From Achatina immaculata (taxonomy: Eukaryota > Mollusca > Gastropoda > Stylommatophora > Achatinidae), in assembly GCA_009760885.1 (NCBI GenBank), contig CM019697.1, positions 31,116,710-31,180,709 on the forward strand: a stretch of 64,000 nucleotides of DNA, in the 5' to 3' direction. Each line of letters opens with the position of its first letter. Within the stretch, counting starts at the first letter, position 1. The notes under the pieces were generated by a model. The model was given only the letters and a program-made list of their open reading frames with translations. It was not told the DNA's origin and made no database searches. Below are positions 63,628 through 64,000 of this stretch, one piece after another. Made by a program: the position numbers and the translations under genes.

Positions 63628-63654
63628 ATCTCTCTCTCTCTCTCTCTCTCTCTG
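63628..63654. repeat. (CT)n microsatellite
   Basis: Run of tctctctctctctctctctc. Confidence 0.95.
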
Positions 63655-63699
63655 ATCTATGTCATTCAGGAGTTGGTCGTCACTGATTTCCACAACCAT

Positions 63700-63960
63700 C
63701 TATCCTATGCTCTTCTTGTAGGCTTTGTTTTAGACTGTGCTCTGTGTCACTCTTTTAGTCCGTCAAGTATCTTGTTGCTTTGTCTTCCTGTGTCCCTTTT
63801 TCCTTCCAGTTTTCCTGTTATCATTAAGTGTTCCAGTTTGCCTCTTCTTAAAATGTGTCCTACAAATCGGATCTGCTGTTCATCAGCTGCATAAGGACAT
63901 GTCTGACAGATTTCAGAATCTCCATTTTACTTCATATTCCAGATTGGATGATCAATACAT
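63700..63960 (-). mobile_element. LINE C-terminal fragment
   Basis: Minus strand reads EQQIRFVGHILRRGKLEHLM, ITGKLEGKRDTGRQSNKILD and GLKE, the W/F-x-GH-x-x-RR-x-x-LEH-x-x-TGK-x-EGKR-x-x-GRQ end of a LINE polyprotein. Confidence 0.8.
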
Positions 63961-64000
63961 TCCTTGATATCACCAATGAGGAACTGGGAATGCTGGAGGA

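Overview
This is eukaryotic, intron-rich, AT-rich DNA from an invertebrate animal. The repeat mix (RTE-like LINEs, tRNA-derived SINEs, Penelope-like elements, Tc1/mariner, hAT, an R2-superfamily LINE, and retroelements with GAA-rich 3' tails) suggests a mollusc, perhaps a gastropod; that placement is inference.

The left 37 kb is mostly one host gene on the minus strand: folliculin-interacting protein (FNIP). I could rebuild thirteen coding exons from splice sites, reading-frame phase and similarity to FNIP1/2. Exon 1 (start codon at 36802) lies at the right and exon 13 (ending 1387) at the left. At least one exon between exons 5 and 6 was not located, and the C-terminal FNIP domain must lie left of the window. 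FNIP works with folliculin as the RagC/D GTPase-activating complex at the lysosome and feeds into mTORC1, AMPK and MiT/TFE signalling. Its introns are loaded with repeats: LINE and SINE copies, a piggyBac-like MITE, an hAT MITE, a Penelope-like element, a decayed mariner, many minisatellites and a 1.6 kb polypurine tract.

From 37 to 53 kb I see almost only repeats: two tRNA-type SINEs, a nearly full but decayed RTE-like LINE (about 40.64-45.14 kb) split by a non-coding modular retroelement, a decayed Tc1 transposon (45379-46977) and two minisatellites.

At 53054 a second host gene starts on the plus strand: a signal-peptide exon (53054-53128) spliced in phase to 57460-57612, encoding the start of an unrecognised secreted or membrane protein that continues past what I can trace. 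From about 58.86 kb to the right end, a decayed ZBED5-type hAT transposase is interrupted by an R2/Hero-type LINE with a restriction-like endonuclease.

Local family names used below: LINE-a (RTE-like, AP endonuclease, GAGA/GATA-rich tail), LINE-b (3' end reads 'cggcacgggaaggatataag'), LINE-c (copy at 34.7-36.1 kb), LINE-d (RNase H and zinc-knuckle type), SINE-1 (tRNA-like, minus copies near 14.5, 24.1 and 30.3 kb), PLE-A and PLE-B (Penelope-like). All family assignments come from reading translations by eye; no database search was run.
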